From: Hyphomicrobiales bacterium
GTDB lineage: Bacteria > Pseudomonadota > Alphaproteobacteria > Rhizobiales > Xanthobacteraceae
Reading direction: 5' to 3'
DNA: 64,000 nt
Assembly: GCA_017305715.1 (NCBI GenBank)
Contig: JAFKKG010000027.1
Location: forward strand, 62,001-126,000
The translations under genes and the position numbers were made by a program. Position 1 is the stretch's first letter. Each line of letters opens with the position of its first letter. The notes under the pieces are model-generated. The model did no database searches. It was not told the DNA's origin and saw only the letters and a list, made by a program, of their open reading frames with translations. This document shows, one piece after another, positions 1-8,523 of this stretch.

Positions 1-293
1 AGCACCCGCAACTGGCGGACTTGCGCGAATCCGGCTCGATCGAACAGGACGCCGACGTCGTGATCTTCGTGTACCGCGAGGAATATTACCTGCAGAACAA
101 GGAACCCAAGATCGGTACCCCCGAGCACGAGAAGTGGAAGCTCGACATGGAGCTCGCCCACGGCAAGGCCGAGGTCATCATCGCCAAGCAGCGCCACGGG
201 CCGACGGGTACGGTCCAGTTGCAGTTCGAAGGACAATTCACGCGGTTCAGCGACTACGCCGAAGGGGATAACCTGCCCTACCGCGCGCCGTAG
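1..293 (+). CDS. dnaB: Replicative DNA helicase DnaB, C-terminal part (5' end outside window)
   Basis: The reading frame is open from the window edge and ends at TAG 291-293, so only the last ~97 residues are present. They read through a [16 protein letters not shown] stretch, then [10 protein letters not shown], and close with [15 protein letters not shown]. This is the end of the RecA-like motor domain of hexameric replicative helicases, including the arginine-rich sensor region that acts across the subunit interface. DnaB unwinds the lagging-strand template at the fork and loads primase. It is followed 64 nt later by alr on the same strand, a common alphaproteobacterial order. Identity is firm; the N-terminal domain cannot be assessed. 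Confidence 0.95.
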   Translation, partial: HPQLADLRESGSIEQDADVVIFVYREEYYLQNKEPKIGTPEHEKWKLDMELAHGKAEVIIAKQRHGPTGTVQLQFEGQFTRFSDYAEGDNLPYRAP

Positions 294-357
294 AAATCGC
301 AACTGCAACCGGCCTCAGCGCGGTTGAACCACGGCGCCCGCGCGCGTAAAATGCGGC

Positions 358-1659
358 ATGAACATCGCATCCGCACCCAAATCCATCCCGGCCAGCACCC
401 CGCTCTCGCCCGAGGCGAACCAGGCGGCCGCGCTGGCCAGCGCGACCGGCGTCCTCACCGTCGATCTCGACGCCATCGTCGCCAACTGGCGCAAGCTGGA
501 AAAGACGGCGGTGCCGGCCGAATGCGCCGGCGTGGTGAAGGCGGATGCCTATGGCTGCGGCGCCGATCAGGTCGCACGGGCGCTGGCCAATGCCGGCTGC
601 AAGACTTTCTTCGTTGCAACCCTCGATGAAGCCCGCGTGGTCCGCGCGGCCGTGCCGGCGGCCGCGATCTATACGCTCGACGGCTTCTTCCAGAACACCG
701 GCGACGCCTACGCCAAGATCGACTGCAAGCCGGTGATCGGCGATCTCAACGAACTCGCCGAATGGGATGTGTTCTGCCGCCGCTCCGGCTGGTCCGGCGG
801 TGCGGCCATCCACATCGACACCGGCATGAACCGGCTCGGCCTCACCGTGACCGAGGCGCATGGCATCATTCCGCGCATCAATGCCGGCGATCACGGCATC
901 ACGCTGGTCATGAGCCACCTCGCCTCCGCCGAGCTGCTCAACAACCCGCTGAACGCCAGGCAGCTGACGGCCTTTCGCGAAATCGCCAGCCTGTTCTCGG
1001 GCGTGCCGGCGTCGCTGGCGAATTCATCCGGCGTGTTCCTGGGGCCCCAGTTCCAGTTCGAGCTGGTGCGGCCGGGGGCTGCGGTCTACGGCATCAATCC
1101 GACCCCGGAAGCCGACAACCCGATGCAGCCCGTGGTCGAATTGAAGGCGCGCATCGTGCAGATCCGCAATCTCGAAAAGGGCGAGACCGTCGGATATGGC
1201 GGCACCTGGACCGCGCGGCGGCCGACGCGGATCGCGATCGTTTCCGCCGGTTATGCCGACGGCTATTTCCGCGCCGCCAGTTCCAATGACGGCAGCCGCG
1301 GCGCCGAAGTGGTGGTCGCCGGCAAGCGCTGCCCGATCGCCGGCCGCGTCTCGATGGACCTGATGGCGGTCGACATCACCGATCTGGAAAAGAGCGCGGT
1401 GCGCCGCGGCCACATGGTGACGCTGATCGGCGAAGGCATCACGGTGGACGAACTCGCGCACCATTTCGGCACCATCGGCTATGAGGTGCTGACCAGCCTC
1501 GGCAAGCGCTACGCGCGCGTCTACAAGGGTGGCGAGGCAAAGCCCGAGCCGGTCGCGGCAACTGCGCCGCCGGTGCCCGGGCCGCCTGTGCCCCCAGCCG
1601 CAGAACCAGCGCCCGCGGCGACTGATCCGGCCCCAACCCCGCCTCCGCTGCCGACCTGA
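358..1659 (+). CDS. alr: Alanine racemase
   Basis: PLP-dependent interconversion of L- and D-alanine in the cytoplasm, supplying D-Ala for peptidoglycan. The cofactor lysine lies in the motif V-V-K-A-D-A-Y-G (K61), and the second-domain motif S-A-G-Y-A-D-G-Y is near residue 299. The fold is an N-terminal TIM barrel (about 35-260) followed by a beta domain (about 265-385). At 433 aa it is longer than typical Alr (360-380 aa) in two ways: about 30 extra residues at the N-terminus, and a Pro/Ala-rich tail from about residue 394 to the end, absent from most homologues. The ATG at 358 is the first start after dnaB. Confident assignment; the tail looks disordered and has no obvious function. Confidence 0.95.
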   Translation: MNIASAPKSIPASTPLSPEANQAAALASATGVLTVDLDAIVANWRKLEKTAVPAECAGVVKADAYGCGADQVARALANAGCKTFFVATLDEARVVRAAVPAAAIYTLDGFFQNTGDAYAKIDCKPVIGDLNELAEWDVFCRRSGWSGGAAIHIDTGMNRLGLTVTEAHGIIPRINAGDHGITLVMSHLASAELLNNPLNARQLTAFREIASLFSGVPASLANSSGVFLGPQFQFELVRPGAAVYGINPTPEADNPMQPVVELKARIVQIRNLEKGETVGYGGTWTARRPTRIAIVSAGYADGYFRAASSNDGSRGAEVVVAGKRCPIAGRVSMDLMAVDITDLEKSAVRRGHMVTLIGEGITVDELAHHFGTIGYEVLTSLGKRYARVYKGGEAKPEPVAATAPPVPGPPVPPAAEPAPAATDPAPTPPPLPT

Positions 1660-1674
1660 CAATTCCTGTCAGGC

Positions 1675-2445
1675 ATGAAGATCGCGACCTTCAACATCAA
1701 CAATGTGAATCGCCGCCTGCCCAATCTGCTGCGCTGGCTGCGGCAGGCAAAACCCGATGTCGTGGCGTTGCAGGAGTTGAAATCGACCGACGCCGATTTT
1801 CCGGCGGCCGCGATCGAGAAGGCCGGCTACGGCGCGGTGTGGCGCGGCCAGAAGACCTGGAACGGCGTCGCCATCCTGGCGCGCCACACCGAACCGGTGC
1901 TGACACGGACCGCACTGCCCGGCGACACCAAAGATCACGAGGCGCGCTACATCGAGGCCGCCGTCAGCGGCATCATCGTCACCAGCCTCTATCTGCCGAA
2001 CGGCAATCCCCAGCCCGGGCCGAAATTCGACTACAAGCTCGACTGGTTCAGGCGGCTGCGCGCGCACGCCGCAAAATTCATCAAGCAGGACATTCCCGTG
2101 GTGCTGGCCGGCGATTACAACGTCGCGCCGACGGAGCTGGATATCTACCCGACAAAATCGTGGGACAAGGACGCGCTGATCCAGCCGAAGAGCCGCGCCG
2201 CCTTCAAGACGCTGACGGCGCAGGGGTGGACCGACGCGATCCGCACCCTGCACCCGTCACAGCCGATGTTCACCTACTGGGACTACAAACGCAACCGCTG
2301 GCCGCGCGACGCGGGCTTGCGGCTCGATCATCTTCTCCTCAGTCCGGTGGTCGCGCCGCGCCTGCTCAAGGCGGGCGTCGACCGCGCCATTCGCGGCGAG
2401 GAAGGCGCCAGCGATCATGCCCCGGCGTGGATTGTGCTGAAATAG
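1675..2445 (+). CDS. xth: Exodeoxyribonuclease III (AP endonuclease, ExoIII/APE1 family)
   Basis: 256 aa, the normal length for the endonuclease/exonuclease/phosphatase fold. It starts M-K-I-A-T-F-N-I-N-N with the first catalytic asparagine, has the metal-binding glutamate in L-Q-E-L-K (E34), the G-D-Y-N-V-A-P motif (D147, N149) and ends with S-D-H-A-P (D247, H248). These are the signature residues of ExoIII enzymes, which cut at abasic sites and degrade one strand of duplex DNA from 3' ends during base excision repair. It begins 15 nt after alr and may be cotranscribed. Alphaproteobacteria often carry more than one ExoIII paralogue, so whether this is the main repair copy cannot be told. Confidence 0.92.
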   Translation: MKIATFNINNVNRRLPNLLRWLRQAKPDVVALQELKSTDADFPAAAIEKAGYGAVWRGQKTWNGVAILARHTEPVLTRTALPGDTKDHEARYIEAAVSGIIVTSLYLPNGNPQPGPKFDYKLDWFRRLRAHAAKFIKQDIPVVLAGDYNVAPTELDIYPTKSWDKDALIQPKSRAAFKTLTAQGWTDAIRTLHPSQPMFTYWDYKRNRWPRDAGLRLDHLLLSPVVAPRLLKAGVDRAIRGEEGASDHAPAWIVLK

Positions 2446-2509
2446 CAGGGCCCGTACACAAGACTGCGAAAACACCCCCATGCAAAGATGCGGTTGGCAA
2501 CAATTGGTC

Positions 2510-2625
2510 TCAGGTTGGCATACTTCCGTTCTCACGCCGTTCCAGCCAGGGCGCCAACGCCTCGAAAGTGACCTCGTCCGGATCACCGCCCGTAGCCGCG
2601 CTGATTGGACAGGAGAACCAGCTGG
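2510..2625 (-). pseudogene. Possible remnant of a solute-binding-protein gene
   Basis: On the minus strand this gap encodes, in one frame ending at the stop 2510-2512, a stretch containing A-T-G-G-D-P-D-E-V-T-F-E. The intact binding protein at 3465-4433 has K-A-T-G-G-D-P-D-K-V-T-F-K. At DNA level, 2564-2597 matches 3924-3957 with only two mismatches in 34 bases. Similarity stops after the V-T-F codons. A piece of a duplicated binding-protein gene left between the exonuclease and the permease explains this best; a short chance or gene-conversion match is the alternative. Confidence 0.35.
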
Positions 2626-2630
2626 AACCG

Positions 2631-3446
2631 TCAGGTTTTTCCCATCCAGGGGATGAGGCGCGCTTCCAGGACGAGAAACAGCCTGTTGATGGTGTAGCCG
2701 GTGATGGCCAGATACATCACGGCGGCATACATCAGGTCCGGCCGCAGGGCGTACTGCATCTCCACCAGATAATATCCGATCCCGCTCGAGCCCGCGATCA
2801 TTTCCGAAACCACCGCAACTACCAGCGTAAGGCTCGTGGCCGTCCGCAAGCCGGCGGCAATGGCGGGCAACGTTGCCGGGAGAATCACTCTCAGCAGCGT
2901 TCTCGCCCAACTCGTGCGAAAGGTGCGCGCGGTCTGTATCAGCGTGTCATCGACCGTGGCGACGCCGGCAAAGGTGTTGGTGAACACCGGGAAGAAGGTA
3001 GCCAGAGATATTGCGAATATCTTGAGCGCATCATCCACGCCGAGGAACATGATGAGCGGCGGGATCACGGCCGGCGTCGGAATCGGACGCACGATCTCGA
3101 TAAGCGGCAACAGAGCTATCCGGAGCACCTTGCTCCTGCCCAGCAGAATTCCGAGTGCAACGCCGAGGGTCGAACCCACCGCAAACCCGATTGCGGCTCT
3201 GCGCAAGGTCGCGGCGAGCGACACCAGAATGTCGCCTCCGGCGAGTTGAACGATCGCAGCCTGAAAAATCTGCGACACGGGCGGCCAGTAGGCACTGACG
3301 ATCCAACCGAGCCTGGACGAAACTTCCCAGAACAGCAGGATAGCCGCGATCAGAACCACACCATAGACGCGCTTTCCCAACCGCCTCCGGTTTGATCCGG
3401 CGGTCCGTTTGCGCGAGGTGCCCTCCAATGTGCCTGCCACCGACAT
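2631..3446 (-). CDS. ABC transporter permease (nitrate/sulfonate/taurine type), second permease
   Basis: 271 aa membrane protein with about six hydrophobic segments and the BPD_transp_1 EAA loop near residues 175-195 (S-W-A-R-T-L-L-R-V-I-L-P-A-T-L-P). It belongs to the SsuC/TauC/NrtB permease group. It is the last gene of a minus-strand cluster (amidohydrolase, ATPase, permease, binding protein, this gene) and starts 18 nt after the binding protein stop. Two different permeases flank one binding protein, suggesting a heterodimeric channel rather than the usual homodimer. The substrate is not readable from the sequence; the neighbouring aromatic-amine genes suggest an aromatic or amide compound (inference). 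Confidence 0.85.
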   Translation of the reverse strand: MSVAGTLEGTSRKRTAGSNRRRLGKRVYGVVLIAAILLFWEVSSRLGWIVSAYWPPVSQIFQAAIVQLAGGDILVSLAATLRRAAIGFAVGSTLGVALGILLGRSKVLRIALLPLIEIVRPIPTPAVIPPLIMFLGVDDALKIFAISLATFFPVFTNTFAGVATVDDTLIQTARTFRTSWARTLLRVILPATLPAIAAGLRTATSLTLVVAVVSEMIAGSSGIGYYLVEMQYALRPDLMYAAVMYLAITGYTINRLFLVLEARLIPWMGKT

Positions 3447-3464
3447 CCCTGACGTTCCGGTCCC

Positions 3465-4433
3465 TCAGAGCGCCATCGGATCGATGATCTTTGCGAGATC
3501 AATGGGCCCGGTCAGGAGCTTGTTCTCGATCATCAGATCCATCGTCTTTTTCACCTGGGTGAGGTCCGATCGCAGCGGAGCCGCCCCCAGCGCGACCGAC
3601 TTGAGGATCGAGGCGTCCGTCTTGGTGTATCCGCTGATGACGGCCAGAATCGCATCGCTCGTCCGGTTTGCGTTAAACCATTCGGCTCCCTTGCGCAGGC
3701 CCGCAGCGAACTTCTTGATCGTCTCGGGTTTCGTCGACAGCAGTTTTCCGGTCGTGATGTATTGTCCGACGTCGACGCCAGGCTGGATGTCCGAGTAAGG
3801 ATTGGCAATCGCCGTCAGGCCCGGCTTCTGGCGGGAGATGACGGAGAACGGCGCGACCAGAAATGACGCATCGACCCGCTGCTGGCGCAAGGCATCTTCG
3901 ACCTGCGGGAACGGGATCTCCTTGAAAGTGACCTTGTCCGGATCACCGCCCGTCGCCTTGATCCAGGCTCTCGCGTAGAGCCAGATCACATTGTTGCGCG
4001 TGTTGACGGAGATGCTCTTTCCTTCGAGATCCTTGCCGCTCTTGATGCCGGAGTCGCTCCTCACGAGGATCGGCGTGGTGTCGGTCTCCCGCTGGTCCAC
4101 CTTGGTGCCCGGTGCGATCACCTTGACGTCCAATCCCTGCTGAGACGCCAGCAGCACGGAAACGACATTGCCGTACACCACGTCAAAACTGCCGCCGATC
4201 AAGCCGGGAATCCCGGCCGCGCCTCCTGCCGATGGCGTCGTATCGATTTCCAGCCCCAGTTCGCGAAAATAGCCGTTCTGCATCGCGACGAAGAGCGGAG
4301 CCACGTCATTGATGGGAATGATGCTGACGCGGACCTTCTCCAGGTCAGAAGCGGTCGCACGTTGGATTGCAAGGACGAACAGTCCCATGACCGCGAAGCC
4401 GATCAGAAACACCTTACGCATGTAGTTCCCCAT
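3465..4433 (-). CDS. ABC transporter substrate-binding protein (NMT1/SsuA/TauA-like)
   Basis: 322 aa with an N-terminal signal peptide (hydrophobic core G-F-A-V-M-G-L-F-V-L-A, probable cleavage after T-A-S). The mature part has the family's features: I-I-P-I-N-D-V-A-P-L-F-V-A near the start, followed by G-Y-F-R-E-L-G-L and the glycine-rich A-G-I-P-G-L-I-G-G-S-F-D-V. Such proteins capture a small organic acid, sulfonate or thiamine precursor in the periplasm and hand it to the permeases encoded on either side (4437-5207 and 2631-3446). Spacing to the upstream permease is only 3 nt, so translation is probably coupled. The ligand is unknown. Confidence 0.87.
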   Translation of the reverse strand: MGNYMRKVFLIGFAVMGLFVLAIQRATASDLEKVRVSIIPINDVAPLFVAMQNGYFRELGLEIDTTPSAGGAAGIPGLIGGSFDVVYGNVVSVLLASQQGLDVKVIAPGTKVDQRETDTTPILVRSDSGIKSGKDLEGKSISVNTRNNVIWLYARAWIKATGGDPDKVTFKEIPFPQVEDALRQQRVDASFLVAPFSVISRQKPGLTAIANPYSDIQPGVDVGQYITTGKLLSTKPETIKKFAAGLRKGAEWFNANRTSDAILAVISGYTKTDASILKSVALGAAPLRSDLTQVKKTMDLMIENKLLTGPIDLAKIIDPMAL

Positions 4434-4436
4434 TTT

Positions 4437-5207
4437 TCAGGTTTTGCCGCGCCACGGCACCAGCCGCCGCTCGACCAGATCAAACAACATCATCAATCCC
4501 CCACCCAGCGCGACGAGGACGAAGATCCAGGCGAACATGTCCCGGATCTGAAACGCGCGCTGAAGGTCAAGGATACGAAAACCGACGCCATCCTCGCCGG
4601 CGAGCATTTCGGCGAGGATGACGAGAACGAGGCCGAGCCCCAGCGCCACGCGCATGCCCGCAAGGATCATGGGAAGAGATGCAGGAAGAACGATCGAAAC
4701 GATGGTCCGCATCCGCGAAGTCTGGAATGTGCGCGCCGTGTCGAGGAGTACCGGATCCAGTCCTCTGACGCCCTGGAAGGTGCTGATCAGGACCGGAAAC
4801 ACCGCCGCGAGCGCGACAACGGTAATCATGGTGGCCTTGCCGATGCCGAGAAACAGGAAAAGGACCGGGACCAGCGCCGACTTCGGAATGGGACGAAGAA
4901 TCTCGACCAGCGGCTCGAGAACTCCGTACAACGTTTCGGACGTGGCCATCGCCACCCCGATGGTGACCCCCAGAATACTCGCTATCACATAACCGACGAC
5001 AAACAATGCGACGGTGTACAGCAACGGCGGAAACACCGCACCGTTGGCGACAAGTTCGACCAGCGTCCATACGATCTGCGAAGGCCTGGGAAGCAGAATC
5101 GGATTGACCCAGCCCAATAGGCCCGCGGTTTCCCAGATCGACAGCACGATAGCCGGCGATAAAAGCCCCAGGAGGCTGGTGCGGTAGACGTCAGACCGCT
5201 GCGACAT
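4437..5207 (-). CDS. ABC transporter permease (nitrate/sulfonate/taurine type), first permease
   Basis: 256 aa, about six transmembrane segments and the EAA-loop motif around T-S-R-M-R-T-I-V-S-I-V-L-P-A-S-L-P. Same family as the product of 2631-3446 but clearly diverged from it. Its start lies inside the 3' end of the ATPase gene (17-nt overlap, 5191-5207), and its stop is 3 nt before the binding protein, which places it firmly in the transporter operon. Role: transmembrane channel half for uptake driven by the ATPase. Confidence 0.87.
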   Translation of the reverse strand: MSQRSDVYRTSLLGLLSPAIVLSIWETAGLLGWVNPILLPRPSQIVWTLVELVANGAVFPPLLYTVALFVVGYVIASILGVTIGVAMATSETLYGVLEPLVEILRPIPKSALVPVLFLFLGIGKATMITVVALAAVFPVLISTFQGVRGLDPVLLDTARTFQTSRMRTIVSIVLPASLPMILAGMRVALGLGLVLVILAEMLAGEDGVGFRILDLQRAFQIRDMFAWIFVLVALGGGLMMLFDLVERRLVPWRGKT

Positions 5208-5991
5208 GACCTGAATTCCTGGCCAACAGCAGACTGGTGAGATGATGGCGAAGTTTCAGAAACCGGGGATCCTCGCGGGTGGTGAGCTGGTCTCGCGGCC
5301 GCGGCAGACCGACTTCGATGATCTCCTTCAACGCGGTCGGCTTGGCTCCGAGAACTGCGACGCGATCGGCTAGGAAGATGGCCTCTTCCACGTCGTGGGT
5401 GACCAGGATCGCCGTGAATTTCCTTCGCTCCCATAGCTGCAGAACGAGAGTCTGCAGTTCCATCCTCGTCAAGGCATCGACCGCGCTGAACGGCTCGTCG
5501 AGCAGGAGAACTTGGGGATCGGCCGCCAGAGCCCGTGCGATGGCGACACGCTGCTGCATCCCTCCGGAAAGTTGCCAGGGATAACTGTCCTCGAAACCGT
5601 CGAGTCCGACCTGCTTGAGATAGTCGCGGCACATTTCACGCAAATCGCCGCGCTGGTGGCGGGGCGCGCCTTCGAGCGGGAACATGACGTTGTCGATCAC
5701 CGTACGCCATGCGAACAGCGACTTGGCATATTGCTGGAAAAGGTAGACCACACCCGGAGGCGGGTCGAAAATGGGTTTGCCGTCGAGCAGAATCTTGCCC
5801 TTGGTGGGGGGCATCAGGCCGGCGGCCATTTTCAGCAAGGTCGACTTGCCGCATCCGGACGGACCGACGATCGCGAGAAATTCGGAAGAGGCAGCCTCGA
5901 GCGTGATATCGTCGAACGCGACGAAGCCCGTATCGCTGCCGGGCGTCTCGAAGATCTTCGTAACGTGATCGAATCCAAGCCTCTCGCCCAC
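5191..5991 (-). CDS. ABC transporter ATP-binding protein (SsuB/TauB/NrtD-like)
   Basis: 266 aa from a GTG start at 5991; the frame stays open further upstream but this GTG has a good ribosome site (GGAAGGAACGG) and sits just after the amidohydrolase stop. Walker A is G-P-S-G-C-G-K-S-T (43-51), the signature is L-S-G-G-M-Q-Q-R, Walker B is V-L-L-L-D-E-P-F-S-A-V-D, and the H-loop is V-T-H-D-V-E-E-A. It powers the two adjacent permeases from the cytoplasmic face. The overlap with the downstream permease and the 43-nt gap to the upstream amidohydrolase indicate a single transcript. Confidence 0.9.
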   Translation of the reverse strand: MGERLGFDHVTKIFETPGSDTGFVAFDDITLEAASSEFLAIVGPSGCGKSTLLKMAAGLMPPTKGKILLDGKPIFDPPPGVVYLFQQYAKSLFAWRTVIDNVMFPLEGAPRHQRGDLREMCRDYLKQVGLDGFEDSYPWQLSGGMQQRVAIARALAADPQVLLLDEPFSAVDALTRMELQTLVLQLWERRKFTAILVTHDVEEAIFLADRVAVLGAKPTALKEIIEVGLPRPRDQLTTREDPRFLKLRHHLTSLLLARNSGHVAAV

Positions 5992-6034
5992 TGTCCGTTC
6001 CTTCCGAAGTGCCCGTCTCCGTTTCAGAGAGCTG

Positions 6035-7726
6035 CTATGTTGCCGTTTTGCGCTCGAAGACGGTTCGGCCTTCCACAATGGTGCGGATCGCGACGATATC
6101 CTTGATGGCTTCGTCCGGCACACCCAGTATATCGTCGGAAATAACGGTCATATCGGCGTACTTGCCGGGCTCGATCGTTCCCGTCTTTTCTTCAGCGAAG
6201 GAATAACGCGCAGCCGAACTCGTATAGAGCCGGATAGCCTCCTCGCGACTGATGCGCTCACTAGCGCCGAAAACATCGCCGTTCTTGTCCTTGCGCGTCA
6301 CCATGACGTACATGTTGATGAACGGATTGAGGAGATTGATCGGGTAGTCGGTTCCCTGAGCAACCGCGTCCAATCCCATCACGTCGATCATCGTGCGCAT
6401 CGGGAACGCACGATCGGCCGTCTCCTTGCCGAGGAAGCGGGCGACGACGGCAGCTTTGTCCCACAAAAACGATGTTTGCGCGTCGACCCGGACGTCCAGC
6501 CTGCGCGCACGCTCCATCTGATCGCGGCGCATCAGGCTGCCGTGGATGACAATGAAGCGGCGGCCCTTGATCGATCGCTCGGCATCCGCCAATTCGTAGG
6601 CGTCCAGGACGCAATCGACTGCAGCGTCGCCGACCGCGTGAACACCCACTCGCCAACCATACCTGTTGGCGGTGGCGACCAGGGCGTTGAACCGGGCAGG
6701 CTCGATCACGATCGTGCCTTTGTAGTCCGGATCATCCGGATAGCCGTCGCGCATCGCAGCCGTGCGCAGCGTCATCCCGCCGTCGATCTGAAGCTTGACG
6801 CCCGAATAGCTCAACCAGTCGTCGCCAAAATCCGACGCCACGCCGATCCGCGAGAAGAACAGCTCCCACTCATCGATGGTCATGCTGGGGTTGAGGCCGC
6901 CGGTAGGCGCATACATGGCGCTGATGCGCAGGGACGCTTGTCCGCGCTGCCGTACACGTTGATGAGCCCGCAAGGTTGCCGGATCGACCGCGGCAGATAT
7001 CGCCGAGGTCAGGCCAAATTCGTTGAAGTATTGCATCGCATACTGCAACTGCTCGTCCCGCTCGTCGTCCGACCAGTCCGGCAGCAGATCGTGAACCAGA
7101 TCCTCAGCTGCTTCTTCGAGGGTGCCGTTAGGCTCGCCGCTGGTCTTGTCGCGATGGATGATGCCTCCGTCAGGATCGGGGGTGTCCCTGGTGATGCCTG
7201 CCAGCGCCAGCGCTTCCGAATTCACCAGCGTGAAGTGGCCGATTGGCAGACATACAGGGTTGTGGGGTGCCGCCCGATCCAGTTCCTGCCGGGTGAGAAA
7301 GCGCTTTTCCGCAAGCTGCGAGATCGGATGCCATTGCGCGCCACGAATCCACCGCCCTTTGGGCGTCCGCGCCGCATGCTCCGATATCCGGGCCAGTGCC
7401 TGCGAAACGGTGCTGACATCGTTGAGCTGCACCGTATTTTTCAGCAGCCCCGCCCGCTCGACATGTGCATGCGTGTCGATCAGGCCGGGAAGCACGGTAG
7501 CGCCCTGAAGATCGACCACGGTCGTCGAGGGAGCGGCAAGCGATCTGATTTCTTCCGTCGAGCCGACCGCGAGGAAGCGTCCATCGCGCACAGCCACCGC
7601 GTGCGCTACGCCGAACGCGCTGTCCGCCGTGATGAACTTGCCGTTGATGAAGATCGCGTCGGGATGCCCCGATGGAATGGTTCCGCCAACCCGCGAACTG
7701 GCAGACCTCGAGTCCCGCGAACTCAT
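6035..7726 (-). CDS. YtcJ-type metal-dependent amidohydrolase (amidohydrolase_3)
   Basis: 563 aa from ATG 7726; an upstream in-frame ATG at 7783 lacks a ribosome site, whereas 7726 is preceded by GGGATGGGA. The N-terminal metal motif is L-P-G-L-I-D-T-H-A-H-V-E, typical of the amidohydrolase superfamily, and later blocks (V-G-V-H-A-V-G-D-A-A-V-D; V-I-H-G-S-L-M) supply further ligands; the C-terminal I-E-P-G-K-Y-A-D-M-T closes the beta sandwich. Family members hydrolyse N-formyl or other amide bonds of exogenous compounds (for example N-substituted formamide deformylase). It is the first gene of the transporter operon, so the imported compound is probably its substrate. Exact chemistry unknown; no signal peptide seen. 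Confidence 0.85.
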   Translation of the reverse strand: MSSRDSRSASSRVGGTIPSGHPDAIFINGKFITADSAFGVAHAVAVRDGRFLAVGSTEEIRSLAAPSTTVVDLQGATVLPGLIDTHAHVERAGLLKNTVQLNDVSTVSQALARISEHAARTPKGRWIRGAQWHPISQLAEKRFLTRQELDRAAPHNPVCLPIGHFTLVNSEALALAGITRDTPDPDGGIIHRDKTSGEPNGTLEEAAEDLVHDLLPDWSDDERDEQLQYAMQYFNEFGLTSAISAAVDPATLRAHQRVRQRGQASLRISAMYAPTGGLNPSMTIDEWELFFSRIGVASDFGDDWLSYSGVKLQIDGGMTLRTAAMRDGYPDDPDYKGTIVIEPARFNALVATANRYGWRVGVHAVGDAAVDCVLDAYELADAERSIKGRRFIVIHGSLMRRDQMERARRLDVRVDAQTSFLWDKAAVVARFLGKETADRAFPMRTMIDVMGLDAVAQGTDYPINLLNPFINMYVMVTRKDKNGDVFGASERISREEAIRLYTSSAARYSFAEEKTGTIEPGKYADMTVISDDILGVPDEAIKDIVAIRTIVEGRTVFERKTAT

Positions 7727-8112
7727 TACTGCAATCCCATCCCGGCGACGCCGTTCGCCTATTGAACAATCGTGCGTGACCATTGTAATTTGTAAGCGTT
7801 CAAAATTGCAATGTCAAAGGCAGCATCAAGCCGCGCGGTTCAGAGATTCAAAATGTCAGATTGCCGTTTCCGTGGCTTACCCGTTTGACGCGATGATCTT
7901 CCGGAATGGCGCATGTGAGCGAAGCTTTCAAAATTCGTGATGACACTTGAAGACTGACGTCCGAACGCCCGATGATTGAACAAAGCAATCACCGGATCGC
8001 CCCCGTCGTGCGCAGCCGCGATGTTATTGCGTCTTGCAATTTCGTGATTTGCAATGATTGTGCCAGTCTCGTGCGGATCACGTGTGCACGATTCAAAACC
8101 TGTGAGACCTAC
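7727..8112. promoter_or_regulatory. Divergent promoter region with repeated ATTGCAAT-like sites
   Basis: This 386-nt gap separates the minus-strand amidohydrolase/ABC operon from plus-strand ridA. It is markedly more AT-rich than the genes around it. Two similar inverted repeats stand out: CATTGTAATTT (7781-7791) facing AAAATTGCAATG (7802-7813), and CTTGCAATTT (8033-8042) facing ATTTGCAATG (8047-8056). One lies near each promoter, as expected for a regulator controlling both transcripts. No regulator gene is present nearby and no coding sequence in the gap is convincing. Confidence 0.45.
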
Positions 8113-8523
8113 ATGCCGAAGACCGTCATAACATCCAGCGGCGCGCCGGTGACCGGCTTTACCGACCGCTCCACCCCATCGCCGATCGTCCAGGCCATCC
8201 GGTTCGGCAACATGCTGTTCGTCTCCGGGCAGGGTCCTCTCGATCCGGAGACCAAACAAGTGGTTGAGGGAGGCATTGAGGCTCAGGCACGGCGCACATT
8301 GGCAAATCTTCGCAGCGTTCTTGCCGCGGCAGGCGCTGATTTCTCGAATGTCGTCAACATGAGGGTCATTCTTCGGGACGTCAGGGAATTCAAACAATTC
8401 AACGAAATCTTCCGCCAGGAGATCGGCGAAGAGAAGGTAACGCGGACCTGCGTCGGCGGGACACCGCACCGCGACGGCGTCGATGTGGAAATCGACTGCG
8501 TGGCAATGTTCGATCATTCGTGA
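8113..8523 (+). CDS. RidA/YjgF-family protein, candidate 2-aminomuconate deaminase
   Basis: 136 aa starting at ATG 8113 (M-P-K-T-V-I-T); the frame is open further upstream but that part does not resemble the family. It has the RidA signature N-M-L-F-V-S-G-Q-G and a late conserved arginine (V-T-R-T-C-V-G-G) with V-D-V-E-I-D-C-V-A. RidA proteins hydrolyse enamine/imine intermediates; one branch includes 2-aminomuconate deaminase of nitrobenzoate and aminophenol degradation. The gene overlaps the next by one base (TGATG), and that neighbour is an ACMSD-family enzyme, so the deaminase role is plausible. A general imine deaminase is the alternative. Confidence 0.82.
   Translation: MPKTVITSSGAPVTGFTDRSTPSPIVQAIRFGNMLFVSGQGPLDPETKQVVEGGIEAQARRTLANLRSVLAAAGADFSNVVNMRVILRDVREFKQFNEIFRQEIGEEKVTRTCVGGTPHRDGVDVEIDCVAMFDHS

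Noticed and set aside
1839-3395. Long open frame running from the exonuclease gene into the permease gene
   Set aside because: It overlaps xth in another frame and the permease antisense; the peptide is arginine/alanine rich and shows no domain. High-GC genes produce such frames.
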